DNA of 64,000 bases from Metabacillus sediminilitoris (GTDB taxonomy: Bacteria; Bacillota; Bacilli; Bacillales; Bacillaceae). The number at the start of each line of letters is the position of its first letter. The stretch's first letter is position 1. Positions 8,913 through 17,279 of the stretch are shown one piece after another. The notes under the pieces were generated by a model. It did not search any database, was not told the origin of the DNA, and saw only the letters and a list, made by a program, of their open reading frames with translations. The position numbers and the translations under genes are program-made. The DNA is taken from the NCBI RefSeq assembly GCF_009720625.1, contig NZ_CP046266.1:2861501-2925500 (forward strand), given 5' to 3'.

Positions 8913-9384
8913 TAGACATTTCCATAGATCCAGTACGGCTTATGAGAAACTAACGATATAAGAACAGACTTAAACACCTCAGAAATTATACGGTATGGAC
9001 TAAATTACTTTAAATCTTACAAAAAATTTGTTATTCATAATAAAGATTTAGTGAATAATAATTTTGATTAATGTTCTTATAACTATAAAACATAGTATTA
9101 ACTAAAACAGAGACGTTTTTGTCTCTGTTTTTGATTTAATCGCAGTTTTTAGCCCAAATCTACTTATTTGCGGTACTTTGTAGATAATTGAAACATCTAA
9201 CAAAATTAGAATGTACAAGTATACTATTTGACTGTAATAAACAGTAAGTTAAATGAAAAGTAGGTTAGCAATTTCTGAAAAGAGGGTATAGAAGAAATGT
9301 TGTTAGAATATCTGACAAAACACTTTCTGTATTTGAATTTTCTGATAATATTAAATCAAGAATAGTTAGCGAGGAGAGAACATC
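8913..9384. other. Intergenic region after the sugar-acid operon
   Basis: About 470 bp of AT-rich DNA without a convincing gene. It contains the likely operon terminator at 9104-9132 and, near its end, a short frame from ATG 9297 (22 codons) that I do not call. The promoter of the 41-aa gene must lie between 9140 and 9370 but no clear consensus stands out. Confidence 0.6.
9104..9132 (+). terminator. Rho-independent terminator
   Basis: AAAACAGAGAC and GTCTCTGTTTTT form an 11-bp stem around GTTTTT and end in a T-run. It lies 190 bases beyond the KDPG aldolase stop. Confidence 0.8.
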
Positions 9385-9510
9385 ATGTCAAATATCGTAC
9401 TAGAAGCTAGGGATAAGATTATTAAAATGGTAGCGACAAAATTTAATATTTCATATGAAAAAGCTAAGGAATTAATTAATAGCAGCTTTGAGGTAGGAGA
9501 GCCTGAATAA
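9385..9510 (+). CDS. 41-residue hypothetical protein
   Basis: ATG at 9385 follows GAGGAGAG (9371-9378) at good spacing. The frame encodes a 41-residue, mostly helical, charged peptide (RDKIIKMVATKFNISYEKAK, then an acidic GEPE end) closed by TAA and followed by a terminator. No signal peptide or membrane segment is seen. I do not recognise the family. The good RBS and clean terminator support a real small gene. Confidence 0.5.
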   Translation: MSNIVLEARDKIIKMVATKFNISYEKAKELINSSFEVGEPE

Positions 9511-9562
9511 TAAAAATAATTATATAATTACATTCTTAATTAAAAACATTTTAATAATGAAA

Positions 9563-9610
9563 AAAACCTACCAGAAGCATCTTACTTAAAGTGCATTTGG
9601 TAGGTTTTAT
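9563..9610. terminator. Bidirectional terminator between the 41-aa gene and ilvD
   Basis: AAAACCTACCA pairs with TGGTAGGTTTT, with A-runs on one side and T-runs on the other, so it can end both the + strand small gene and the - strand ilvD. Confidence 0.8.
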
Positions 9611-9616
9611 TTATTG

Positions 9617-11296
9617 TTAGATTTTCATTACTCCGCCAGTGTTAGCTGATGTAACCAGCTTAGAATAGCGTGCTAAGTAACCTTTTTTTACTTTTGGTTC
9701 GAAGCCTTTCCAGTTAGCTCTGCGTTTTTCAAATTCCTCGTCGGAAATTTCTAATTGGATTTTACGATTATTTAAGTCCAGTTCAATAATATCACCATTT
9801 TCAACAAATGCGATTGGTCCGCCTTCAGCTGCTTCAGGTGAAATATGGCCAATTGAAATACCTCTAGATGCTCCAGAGAAACGTCCATCTGTAATCAAGC
9901 CAACTTTAGCACCCAAACCTCTTCCAACGATTTGTGAAGTAGGGGCAAGCATCTCAGGCATACCAGGACCGCCTTTAGGACCTTCGTAACGAATAACAAC
10001 AACATCGCCTTCTTTTACCTTACCTGTAATAATTCCAGAAAGTGCTTCTTCCTGAGAGTCAAAGCAAATTGCTGGTCCTCTATGGTAACCGCCAACAGCT
10101 GGGTCAACTGCTCCTACTTTGATAACCGCACCATCTGGCGCTAAATTACCGAATAATACAGCAAGACCGCCACGCTCAGAATGAGGATTATCTAATGGAC
10201 GAATAACATTCTTATCCAAAATCTCTGCTCCAGCAACATTTTCTGCTAATGTTTTACCTGATACTGTTAGGCAATCTCCTTTAATCGCACCAGGTTTTTT
10301 AAGAACCTCATTGATAATCGCACTTACGCCTCCTGCATTATGCACATCTTCAATGTGATAGTCTGATGCCGGTGCAATTTTAGCAAGATGTGGTACACGG
10401 CTTGCTATATCATTGATACGCTCTAATGAATATTCAATTTCAGCTTCATGTGCTAATGCTAGTGTGTGTAGAACCGTGTTAGTTGAACCACCCATAGCCA
10501 TATCTAATGCAAATGCGTTATCAATCGCATCAATTGTCACGATATCACGAGGTTTAATATCCTTTTCAATAAGTTCCATTAATTGTTTTGCAGAACGTTT
10601 AACAAATTCCTTACGTTCGGGAGCAACAGCTAATATTGTACCATTTCCTGGAAGGGCAAGACCAAGACCTTCTGCCAAACAGTTCATTGAGTTTGCAGTA
10701 AACATACCAGAACAAGAACCACAAGTAGGACAAGCAAATTGCTCAATTTCTTGTAATTTTGCTTCATCGATTTTACCGGATTGGTATGCTCCTACCCCTT
10801 CAAATACAGAGTTTAAATTCAAAGGCTTACCGTCTTTATCAACACCGGCTTTCATTGGTCCGCCACTGACGAAAATTGATGGAATATTTACGCGGAGTGC
10901 CGCCATTAGCATACCTGGTGTAATTTTGTCACAGTTTGGAATACAAACCATTCCATCAAACCAGTGTGCAGAAACAACTGTCTCAACAGAATCAGCGATG
11001 ATTTCTCGACTTGGTAAAGAATATCTCATCCCAATATGTCCCATCGCAATTCCATCATCAACACCAATTGTGTTCATTTCAAAAGGTACTCCGCCAGCTT
11101 CACGAATCGCATCTTTTACAATTTTACCAAACTCTTGTAAATGTACATGACCTGGTACTATATCAATATATGAATTTACAACCGCAATAAACGGTTTGTT
11201 AAAATCTTCTTCTTTTACACCAGCAGCGCGAAGCAAACTTCTATGTGGTGCACGGTCAATTCCTTGTTTAATCATATTACTACGTTGTTCAGTCAA
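9617..11296 (-). CDS. ilvD: Dihydroxy-acid dehydratase
   Basis: An Fe-S dehydratase that converts 2,3-dihydroxy-3-methylbutanoate/pentanoate to the 2-keto acids of valine and isoleucine synthesis. The cluster cysteines are in [12 protein letters not shown] and [11 protein letters not shown], and the family signature FVSGGPM is present. I place the start at the TTG at 11296 (559 aa) because GGAGGG lies seven bases upstream of it, whereas the longer ATG start at 11311 would put the RBS inside the gene. The result matches the usual 557-560 residues. It stands alone rather than in an ilv-leu operon. A CodY-like box lies upstream. Confidence 0.95.
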   Translation of the reverse strand: MTEQRSNMIKQGIDRAPHRSLLRAAGVKEEDFNKPFIAVVNSYIDIVPGHVHLQEFGKIVKDAIREAGGVPFEMNTIGVDDGIAMGHIGMRYSLPSREIIADSVETVVSAHWFDGMVCIPNCDKITPGMLMAALRVNIPSIFVSGGPMKAGVDKDGKPLNLNSVFEGVGAYQSGKIDEAKLQEIEQFACPTCGSCSGMFTANSMNCLAEGLGLALPGNGTILAVAPERKEFVKRSAKQLMELIEKDIKPRDIVTIDAIDNAFALDMAMGGSTNTVLHTLALAHEAEIEYSLERINDIASRVPHLAKIAPASDYHIEDVHNAGGVSAIINEVLKKPGAIKGDCLTVSGKTLAENVAGAEILDKNVIRPLDNPHSERGGLAVLFGNLAPDGAVIKVGAVDPAVGGYHRGPAICFDSQEEALSGIITGKVKEGDVVVIRYEGPKGGPGMPEMLAPTSQIVGRGLGAKVGLITDGRFSGASRGISIGHISPEAAEGGPIAFVENGDIIELDLNNRKIQLEISDEEFEKRRANWKGFEPKVKKGYLARYSKLVTSANTGGVMKI

Positions 11297-11336
11297 GTTA
11301 ATTCCCTCCATTAAACAATTGCTTTAGTAATTCAGT

Positions 11337-11351
11337 AATTCTTCTGAAAAT
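11337..11351 (-). promoter_or_regulatory. CodY-like box upstream of ilvD
   Basis: Read on the - strand the site is AATTTTCAGAAGAAT, which matches the CodY consensus AATTTTCWGAAAATT at 13 of 15 positions. It lies about 40 bases upstream of the ilvD start. CodY represses branched-chain amino acid genes in Bacillus, so the placement is sensible. Confidence 0.6.
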
Positions 11352-11568
11352 TTTAATATTTATCTATTGTATCACAATTTTTAATATTTGATAGATAAAA
11401 TAGTATATCTTTTTCTACGTAATAATATTTATATTAGAAGTTGTACCATATTTTTTAAGAGATTGAATACAGTTTTTATAATATGTTAAATACATTTAAT
11501 AAACAGTAATTTAATTATTTGTCATAAATCAGACATTTTGAGTGAAAATAAATATTGAGGTGATCAAA

Positions 11569-11868
11569 TTGGATCGTTTTGAAGAGGCTTATAATCAGTA
11601 CCAGAATCAAACGAATGTAAATGCAGATAGTGAAAATAACCTTTTGAATAAAGAGAAAATTGTAGCTGTTCGAAAAAACGAAGACGGTGATCTAATTGGC
11701 TTTCAAACTGAAACTGGAAGAGAGTTAGATTATATAGAAGCACTTGCGGAAGCAAAAGCTGGAAAATTAGCACATGTCGATGTTTTTCATAAATATGGTA
11801 GAGACATTTTACGAAGTGAACCAGATGGAATTAAGGAAAACAACTTAGATATGTTACCTGATTTTTAA
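11569..11868 (+). CDS. DUF3892 family protein
   Basis: A 99-residue soluble protein. The TTG at 11569 is chosen because GAGGTGAT (11558-11565) precedes it; the longer GTG frame at 11542 would contain the RBS. The core KIVAVRKNEDGDLIGF and the C-terminal HVDVFHKYGRDILRSEPDG fit the DUF3892 family, found in many Bacillus. Its function is unknown. It is divergent from ilvD and followed by a hairpin. Confidence 0.65.
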   Translation: MDRFEEAYNQYQNQTNVNADSENNLLNKEKIVAVRKNEDGDLIGFQTETGRELDYIEALAEAKAGKLAHVDVFHKYGRDILRSEPDGIKENNLDMLPDF

Positions 11869-11900
11869 TACCATGGAAAATTTTTTGTAAGGTATTAAAT

Positions 11901-11939
11901 AGAGGGCTTTGATTCAAGATTTTAGGATCAAAACCCTCT
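11901..11939 (+). terminator. Probable terminator of the DUF3892 gene
   Basis: AGAGGGCTTTGAT and ATCAAAACCCTCT pair around a 13-base loop 32 bases after the stop. The downstream T-run is weak (AACTTCTT). Confidence 0.6.
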
Positions 11940-11975
11940 AACTTCTTGTATTTAAAAAACGTACATTTTAATAAG

Positions 11976-12250
11976 TATTTTGCTCATGCTTTTAACAATA
12001 TTTGCTCAATTTCATGAAAGTCTTTTGATCGTACATGTTGTAAAGAAGTCACATTATTATGATCTTAAATATTTACATCTGCACAATGATCTTTAAGCAG
12101 CTTTAGTGTTTGCTGTTGCTTTATTTTACCTCATTTAGTAGATTGATTCCTTAAACACTGTCCAACCTAAGTTGATTAGGTGATAGACATAAAATTGTGT
12201 ATGACTTTAGAAGTTTTTTCACAACATCTACAAAGTCGTGTTCGTAATGG
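11976..12250 (-). pseudogene. Remnant of an ankyrin-repeat gene
   Basis: On the - strand one frame reads LKLLKDHCADVNI, stop, DHNNVTSLQHVRSKDFHEIEQ, then ILLKA, stop. This is the classic ankyrin-repeat pattern (LLxxGADVN, GxTPLHxA, xxIVxxLLxAGA) broken by at least two in-frame stops. Further upstream the same strand gives FVDVVKKLLKS, also ankyrin-like. No start codon or RBS is visible. It lies beside the D-amino-acid aminotransferase gene and appears to be a decayed accessory gene. Confidence 0.6.
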
Positions 12251-12260
12251 GGAAATGGTA

Positions 12261-13124
12261 TTAAATCGTATAAGAATTAACGCCGCACCGTTTTTCAATT
12301 TTATCCTTAAAAAGAGATTGTAATTGTTTGGTTACCGGTCCTGGCTTACCGTTTCTGATCGTACGCTTATCAATCTCAATGACCGGCATTACTTCTGTCG
12401 TTGTTCCCATTAAAAATACTTCATCCGCATTCAGTAATTCATCAACAGTAAATGCTTCTTCCTTCATTTCTAAACCACTTTTTTTACTTATCTCAAGTAT
12501 TAGCTTTCGAGTAATGCCGTTCAAGATCAAATTTGTTGCTGGATGTGTTTTAATTATGCCATTCACAACAATCGATACGTTTGATGAACTTCCTTCAGTA
12601 ATTGTACCACTTCTATGTTGGAGCGCTTCAAAGCAGCCATACTCTGATGCCTTCTGTTTTGCAAGAAGATTCGGTAATAAATTTAAGCTTTTAATATCGC
12701 AACGAAGCCAACGGATATCTTCCACAGTAATAGCTGTTACACCTTTTTTCATATCGGTTATAGGGATCGGTAATTCACGAGTGTAAGCCAAATAAACAGG
12801 AATTGTATTAGGTTGAGGGAATAAATGATTTCGTGGAGATACCCCCCTAGTAACCTGTAGATAAACTATTCCAAAAGTAAGCTTATTTTCCTCAACCAGC
12901 TTAAAAAGCTGCTTCTTCATTTCAACTATAGTGTAAGGAAGCTTTATCTGGATACTTTCAGCACTTTTAATAAGACGCTGCAAGTGTTCATCTTCTGTAA
13001 ACAATTTACCGTTATATACTCGAATCACCTCATACACACCGTCGCCAAATTGATAACCGCGATCTTCTATATCAATGCTTATTTGTGATCTTTCTGTTAA
13101 CATTCCGTTATAGATTATTTTCAT
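12261..13124 (-). CDS. dat: D-amino acid aminotransferase
   Basis: A 287-residue PLP enzyme of fold type IV (aminotransferase class IV). It interconverts D-alanine and 2-keto acids with D-glutamate and supplies D-amino acids for the cell wall. Motifs are DRGYQFGDGVYEVIR near the N-terminus, the PLP lysine in DIKSLNLLPN, the EGSSSNV loop and NGITRKLILE. The ATG at 13124 follows AAAGGAG; the GTG four codons earlier lies within the RBS. Length matches known Bacillus enzymes (about 282). A 4-amino-4-deoxychorismate lyase is the main alternative, but the overall similarity favours Dat. Confidence 0.88.
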   Translation of the reverse strand: MKIIYNGMLTERSQISIDIEDRGYQFGDGVYEVIRVYNGKLFTEDEHLQRLIKSAESIQIKLPYTIVEMKKQLFKLVEENKLTFGIVYLQVTRGVSPRNHLFPQPNTIPVYLAYTRELPIPITDMKKGVTAITVEDIRWLRCDIKSLNLLPNLLAKQKASEYGCFEALQHRSGTITEGSSSNVSIVVNGIIKTHPATNLILNGITRKLILEISKKSGLEMKEEAFTVDELLNADEVFLMGTTTEVMPVIEIDKRTIRNGKPGPVTKQLQSLFKDKIEKRCGVNSYTI

Positions 13125-13139
13125 TATGTATATCACTCC

Positions 13140-13404
13140 TTTAACCTGATCGGTTTGCTTTTTTAGCTAAGTATTATTAATTATTAAGAAATAGTGCGTT
13201 TTCCATATTTTATCATATACCTTTTAATTTATCTTCTGATTTGTATTTTAGGGAAGTGAGCAATATACCATTTTAAGTTAATCATAGTATGAAAAGAATA
13301 GGGGAAATAACATTTGTGAGTTTTTAGATTTCTATTTAGAAGAGAATTTATTGTGTTGAATGATATGCTAAATAGTGTTACTTCAAGATTTCTAAAAGTC
13401 GCTG
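13140..13404. other. Gene-free AT-rich stretch
   Basis: No ORF, hairpin with T-run or repeat that I can support in this part of the 800-bp gap between dat and ppk. It probably includes the dat promoter on the - strand. Confidence 0.5.
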
Positions 13405-13640
13405 CAAAAACGAGTTATTGATCAATTTATCTTGTTTTCAAGAATTGTCATGGTATTATTTCTAATCATTTATACTTCCGTTTTATATATGAATAAACAA
13501 AGTGATATACGCCGAAAAAAAATACAGAGTATCTTAGGTCGTTAATCTATTAGAAGAGGAAAAAAGATCAGCTCAAATTGACATAGAAGATATGATGTAG
13601 AAAGATGTCAAATTAGCTATTTTAATTTACATGACAAAAT
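13405..13640 (+). pseudogene. Frameshifted remnant of a small membrane protein
   Basis: One frame reads KRVIDQFILFSRIVMVLFLI then IYTSVLYMNKQSDIRR, a single transmembrane helix followed by a basic segment. After a shift the text continues VVNLLEEEKRSAQIDIEDMM, stop, KDVKLAILIYMTK, a coherent amphipathic helix. There is no good start. The composition suggests a once-coding small single-pass protein that has decayed. The family is not recognised. Confidence 0.4.
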
Positions 13641-13818
13641 AATGTTAAAATATTGTACAAAGTCTTATTTGAATCAAGTTGAAAAACCTCATAATTTGTG
13701 AGTTTTTTAAATTGTAATTTATATTATTAGAGTAATTCTTAAGGATAGCTATGTTTTTTCGATATTTAAATTATATGAATCTTTCATAATAATTGATTTT
13801 TTAGTGTGAAAAGATAAA

Positions 13819-13854
13819 TACCATTGCTTAAATTAAATAATTTAAGCAATGGTA
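13819..13854 (-). terminator. Terminator downstream of ppk
   Basis: TACCATTGCTTAAATTA pairs with TAATTTAAGCAATGGTA to give a long stem, followed on the - strand by TTTATCT. It lies about 80 bases past the ppk stop. Confidence 0.65.
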
Positions 13855-13933
13855 CTGGATTATTATGATTTAATAATGAATCCTTATTCGAAACAGTATT
13901 ATCCATTAGAAGACGTTAGTTAATTTCCTTTAT

Positions 13934-16036
13934 TTAAACCTCATTAATTTCCAGTTGGCTATTGATTAAAGGTTCCATTTCTTTCTGTTTTACATAATGA
14001 TAATTCCCATCTTGGTCTTGTTCACGAGCTTTAACATTATCAGCCAACCAAAGGGAAAGCCATTTTTTAACTCGTATTTTCAGACGGTAATCAAAAATAG
14101 GGAATAAAATTTCAACGCGATTTTCCATATTTCGTGTCATCATATCAGCAGATGAACAAAGGATTTTCTCTTCACCATTATGATGAAAGTAATAGATTCG
14201 ACTATGTTCTAAAAAACGGCCAAGGATACTGCGTACTTTAATATTTTCGCTAACACCTTTAATGCCAGGCCTCAAGCAGCATATGCCTCTTATAATCAAC
14301 TCAATTTTCACACCAGCATTTGAAGCTTCAAACAGCTTTATAATTAATGTTTTATCCGTTAAAGAGTTCATTTTAGCGATAATATGCCCATTTTTATATG
14401 CTTTATGGAATTCAATTTCATGGTTTATTAAGGAAATAAAATCTTTGCGAATATCAAAGGGTGCCACTGACAAATGATGATAAATAGGCTTTTCCATATA
14501 ACCGCTTAAATAGTTAAAAAAGTTGGCAGCATCGATCCCGATCTTTCGATTCGCTGTAATTAATCCCACGTCTGTATAAATCCTTGATGTTACATCATTG
14601 TAATTCCCTGTGCCTAAATGAACAAATGATTCAATGCGATTCTTTTTGCGGCGAACGACAAGGGTAATTTTACTATGGGTTTTTAGGTTCGTCATTCCAT
14701 AAATGACTTGGCAGCCTGCCTGTTCCAATTCTTTTGCCCACTGCACATTTTTTTCTTCATCAAAACGTGCTTTTAATTCTACTAAAACGGTTACCTGTTT
14801 CCCATTTTCTGCAGCATGTTTCAAAGCGTTAATAATAGGCGAGTCCCCGCTAACTCTGTATAAGGTTTGCTTAATAGCTAATACACTTGGATCATTGGCA
14901 GCACAGGAAACAAACTCAATGACAGGTTCGAACGAATCATAGGGATGATGAAGCAGGATATCCTGATTCATTGCTTCTTCAAATATATTTTTCCCTGTTG
15001 CTAATTCTTGGGGTATCTTCGGAACAAATGGTTCATCAACAAGATGACTATGTGTTTCTTGAATGCTTTTAGAGAATGATGATAAGAAGGTTAAATCCAA
15101 TGGACCATCAATCACATACGTATCTTTCTCGTGAATTTCCAACTCTTCCTGTAAGTATTTCAATACATCTTGGTCATGATTATGATCTTGAATTTCAAGA
15201 CGTACTTCATCGCCCCATTTTCTGTTTTTTAATTCTATTTCGATGACATTTAATAAATCTCTTGCCCCTTCTTCATCAATTGTTAGATCCGCATTTCTTG
15301 TAATGCGAAAGGGGGTGACACTTTTCAATAAAAACCCGTTAAATAATTTATGGATAAAGTGTGAAATGACATCTTCTAATAAAACAAATTCCCTTTTATC
15401 AAGGTGACTTGGCAATTCCACATAACGCCCTAATAATGCAGGTACGCGTACGATCGCCAGTTTTCCATTTGATTGGCCAATTTTCATTCCATATTGCTTA
15501 CTTTCCTTAATAACAATTGCTAAATTTAAACTTTTACTTAACAATTTTGGAAATGGATGATAGGCGTCGATAGCCATAGGTGTTAATACGTGGAAGATTT
15601 CTTCGTCAAATTTTGCTTCTAGAAAATCAAGTTGCTCTTTACTTGCTTTATGAATTGATATAAAGGAAACACCTTCAACCTCCAGCGCAGGGAGAAGACA
15701 TTCGTTGTATGTTCGATATTGTAATTCAATTAATTCATGCGTTTTTTTTGAAATCCGTGATAATTGTTCTTTTGGCGTCAAACCAACTTTATTTTCAGGT
15801 TTATTAAATCCTGCTTTGACTTGATCTTTTAATCCTGCAACCCGAACCATAAAAAATTCGTCTAAATTGGAACTGAAAATAGAAAGAAATTTAAATCTTT
15901 CTAGTAAAAGGTTATTTTCATCGATTGACTCCTCCAGCACACGTTGATTAAATGCTAACCAACTTAATTCACGATTATTATAGTTAGAGTAGTCTTCTAA
16001 TTTTTTAGTGGAGTCCCTAGTAAAAGTTTCTTCCAT
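13934..16036 (-). CDS. ppk1: Polyphosphate kinase
   Basis: A 700-residue PPK1 that reversibly makes inorganic polyphosphate from ATP. All four domains are represented: the N-terminal NNRELSWLAFNQRVLEE segment, the middle domain, and the two phospholipase-D-like domains with the phosphorylated His in LKTHSKI (around residue 452) and the second His in HLGTGNYND. The C-terminus has SSADMMTRNMENRVE. Length is usual for the family. No ppx is adjacent in the window, so it appears monocistronic. Confidence 0.95.
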   Translation of the reverse strand: MEETFTRDSTKKLEDYSNYNNRELSWLAFNQRVLEESIDENNLLLERFKFLSIFSSNLDEFFMVRVAGLKDQVKAGFNKPENKVGLTPKEQLSRISKKTHELIELQYRTYNECLLPALEVEGVSFISIHKASKEQLDFLEAKFDEEIFHVLTPMAIDAYHPFPKLLSKSLNLAIVIKESKQYGMKIGQSNGKLAIVRVPALLGRYVELPSHLDKREFVLLEDVISHFIHKLFNGFLLKSVTPFRITRNADLTIDEEGARDLLNVIEIELKNRKWGDEVRLEIQDHNHDQDVLKYLQEELEIHEKDTYVIDGPLDLTFLSSFSKSIQETHSHLVDEPFVPKIPQELATGKNIFEEAMNQDILLHHPYDSFEPVIEFVSCAANDPSVLAIKQTLYRVSGDSPIINALKHAAENGKQVTVLVELKARFDEEKNVQWAKELEQAGCQVIYGMTNLKTHSKITLVVRRKKNRIESFVHLGTGNYNDVTSRIYTDVGLITANRKIGIDAANFFNYLSGYMEKPIYHHLSVAPFDIRKDFISLINHEIEFHKAYKNGHIIAKMNSLTDKTLIIKLFEASNAGVKIELIIRGICCLRPGIKGVSENIKVRSILGRFLEHSRIYYFHHNGEEKILCSSADMMTRNMENRVEILFPIFDYRLKIRVKKWLSLWLADNVKAREQDQDGNYHYVKQKEMEPLINSQLEINEV

Positions 16037-16251
16037 TGCAATAACCCATCCTTAAAAGAAGATAATTTTATCCAAACCAGCATTTACCTTTAATGAGATA
16101 ATTAAGACTAGTATTATTTTAATGTAAAATTAATATACAATCGGATTTTTTTCTAAGGACATCAATTTACTTGAAATGAAGTAAAACTTAATTAATGCAT
16201 ACTAATAATCTCGATTTATGGGAATTCTATCTAAAAAGGCAGGTGAATAAT

Positions 16252-16542
16252 ATGGTGGTGGCTAATACTATGTCAGGTGTTTTATCTGGTGGTTTAGCAC
16301 AAATTGAAGATACGTTTTCTTTAGTAAGAGGGACAATTACTTTAAAAGAATACAGTAGGGCTACAACACGAAATATATCAGGTGGTTTTGGCTTTGCTGC
16401 TGGTTTATCTTTCGGTGCTGCGATAGGATCAAGTATTCTTCCTGGATTGGGGACAATAATTGGATCACTGATCGGTGGTCTCTTAGGTTGGCAAATAGGG
16501 TGCCAAATAGGTAATCAAATCGGACACGTCTTAATAAGATAA
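16252..16542 (+). CDS. Small glycine-zipper membrane protein
   Basis: A 96-residue protein. The ATG at 16252 is favoured because GGCAGGTG precedes it by six bases; the longer frame from 16195 has no RBS. Residues 40-90 are rich in glycine with GxxxG-type spacing (GFGFAAGLSFGAAIGSS, GTIIGSLIGGLLGWQIG), indicating one or two closely packed transmembrane helices. It may belong with the P-type ATPase cluster that follows, but the neighbour is on the other strand and a terminator lies between. I do not recognise the family. Confidence 0.6.
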   Translation: MVVANTMSGVLSGGLAQIEDTFSLVRGTITLKEYSRATTRNISGGFGFAAGLSFGAAIGSSILPGLGTIIGSLIGGLLGWQIGCQIGNQIGHVLIR

Positions 16543-16583
16543 AAATTGTAGTTATTTTTGCTGCACAAATTATTCAATAATAA

Positions 16584-16630
16584 AAGAACAGCCTGAGTAC
16601 ATTCAATATTCGTACTCAGGCTGTTTTATT
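16584..16630. terminator. Bidirectional terminator
   Basis: AACAGCCTGAGTACG pairs with the mirrored CGTACTCAGGCTGTT, preceded by A-rich and followed by T-rich DNA. It ends the glycine-zipper gene (+) and the convergent 144-aa gene (-). Confidence 0.85.
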
Positions 16631-16677
16631 TTTTGGATTCAATCTTCCTATTAGTTAGAGGGGATAAAGTAAGTTAG

Positions 16678-17112
16678 TTAGTGTAATTGTTTTTCTATCT
16701 CACTCATCTTTTGTTTAAGGGAATTGTCATTCATAACATTAAAAGGTGTGGAAGAATGTATAGTATGTGATTCTTTCTCATCAGAAAAAATGTTACCAAA
16801 AGTTTCTTTTGCTTGATGAATTGTTTCTTTTGATTTTTCCATTCCCCTCTCAGTCATTTCAAACATAGCATCTTTCATATTTGGCAATTCCATTGTCTCT
16901 TTTTCATGCTTTGCTTCTTCCATAATAGAGGATAATTGCAACCTAGCACCAGTTGATAGATGTTTTATTTGATCTCCCAATGCTAATGCAGAGCCAACCC
17001 CTTTAATCAATAATTTCTTTGTTCCTCTTCTTGCTTCAGGCGAAACGGTTAGGATTAATGTTGCTGCTGTAATGACAATCCCTAATGGATTAGAAAGTAA
17101 GAATTTTTTCAT
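16678..17112 (-). CDS. YtxH-like single-pass membrane protein
   Basis: A 144-residue protein with one N-terminal hydrophobic segment (about 6-26, PLGIVITAATLILTV) followed by a long charged helical tail (about 45-110). This is the layout of YtxH and DUF5132/DUF1490-like small membrane proteins. GGAGG stands ten bases before the ATG. It is divergent from the large P-type ATPase, with only about 170 bp between the starts, so the pair may be co-regulated. A scaffold or partner role for the ATPase is an inference from position and shape. Confidence 0.55.
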   Translation of the reverse strand: MKKFLLSNPLGIVITAATLILTVSPEARRGTKKLLIKGVGSALALGDQIKHLSTGARLQLSSIMEEAKHEKETMELPNMKDAMFEMTERGMEKSKETIHQAKETFGNIFSDEKESHTIHSSTPFNVMNDNSLKQKMSEIEKQLH

Positions 17113-17225
17113 TTGTCTGTAACCTCCAAAATATTAACAATTAATTTACATTATTACCACACTAAGTGATTTTATCCCAAAAAAAATAGGTTTTTTACGT
17201 ATAAACCCCTCATAAATGTCTAAAA

Positions 17226-17246
17226 TATACTTTATGCAAAAGTATA
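17226..17246. promoter_or_regulatory. Candidate operator palindrome before the P-type ATPase
   Basis: TATACTTT (17226-17233) and AAAGTATA (17239-17246) are perfect inverted repeats around ATGCA, 33 bases upstream of the ATPase start and inside the divergent intergenic region. The form fits a dimeric regulator site. No regulator gene lies nearby and the binding protein is unknown. Confidence 0.45.
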
Positions 17247-17279
17247 AATTTACAATAAATTTACAAAGGGGGTGCTGAT

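Noticed and set aside
9297..9365. 22-codon frame ahead of the 41-aa gene
   Set aside because: Possible leader peptide, but too short and without features that support it.
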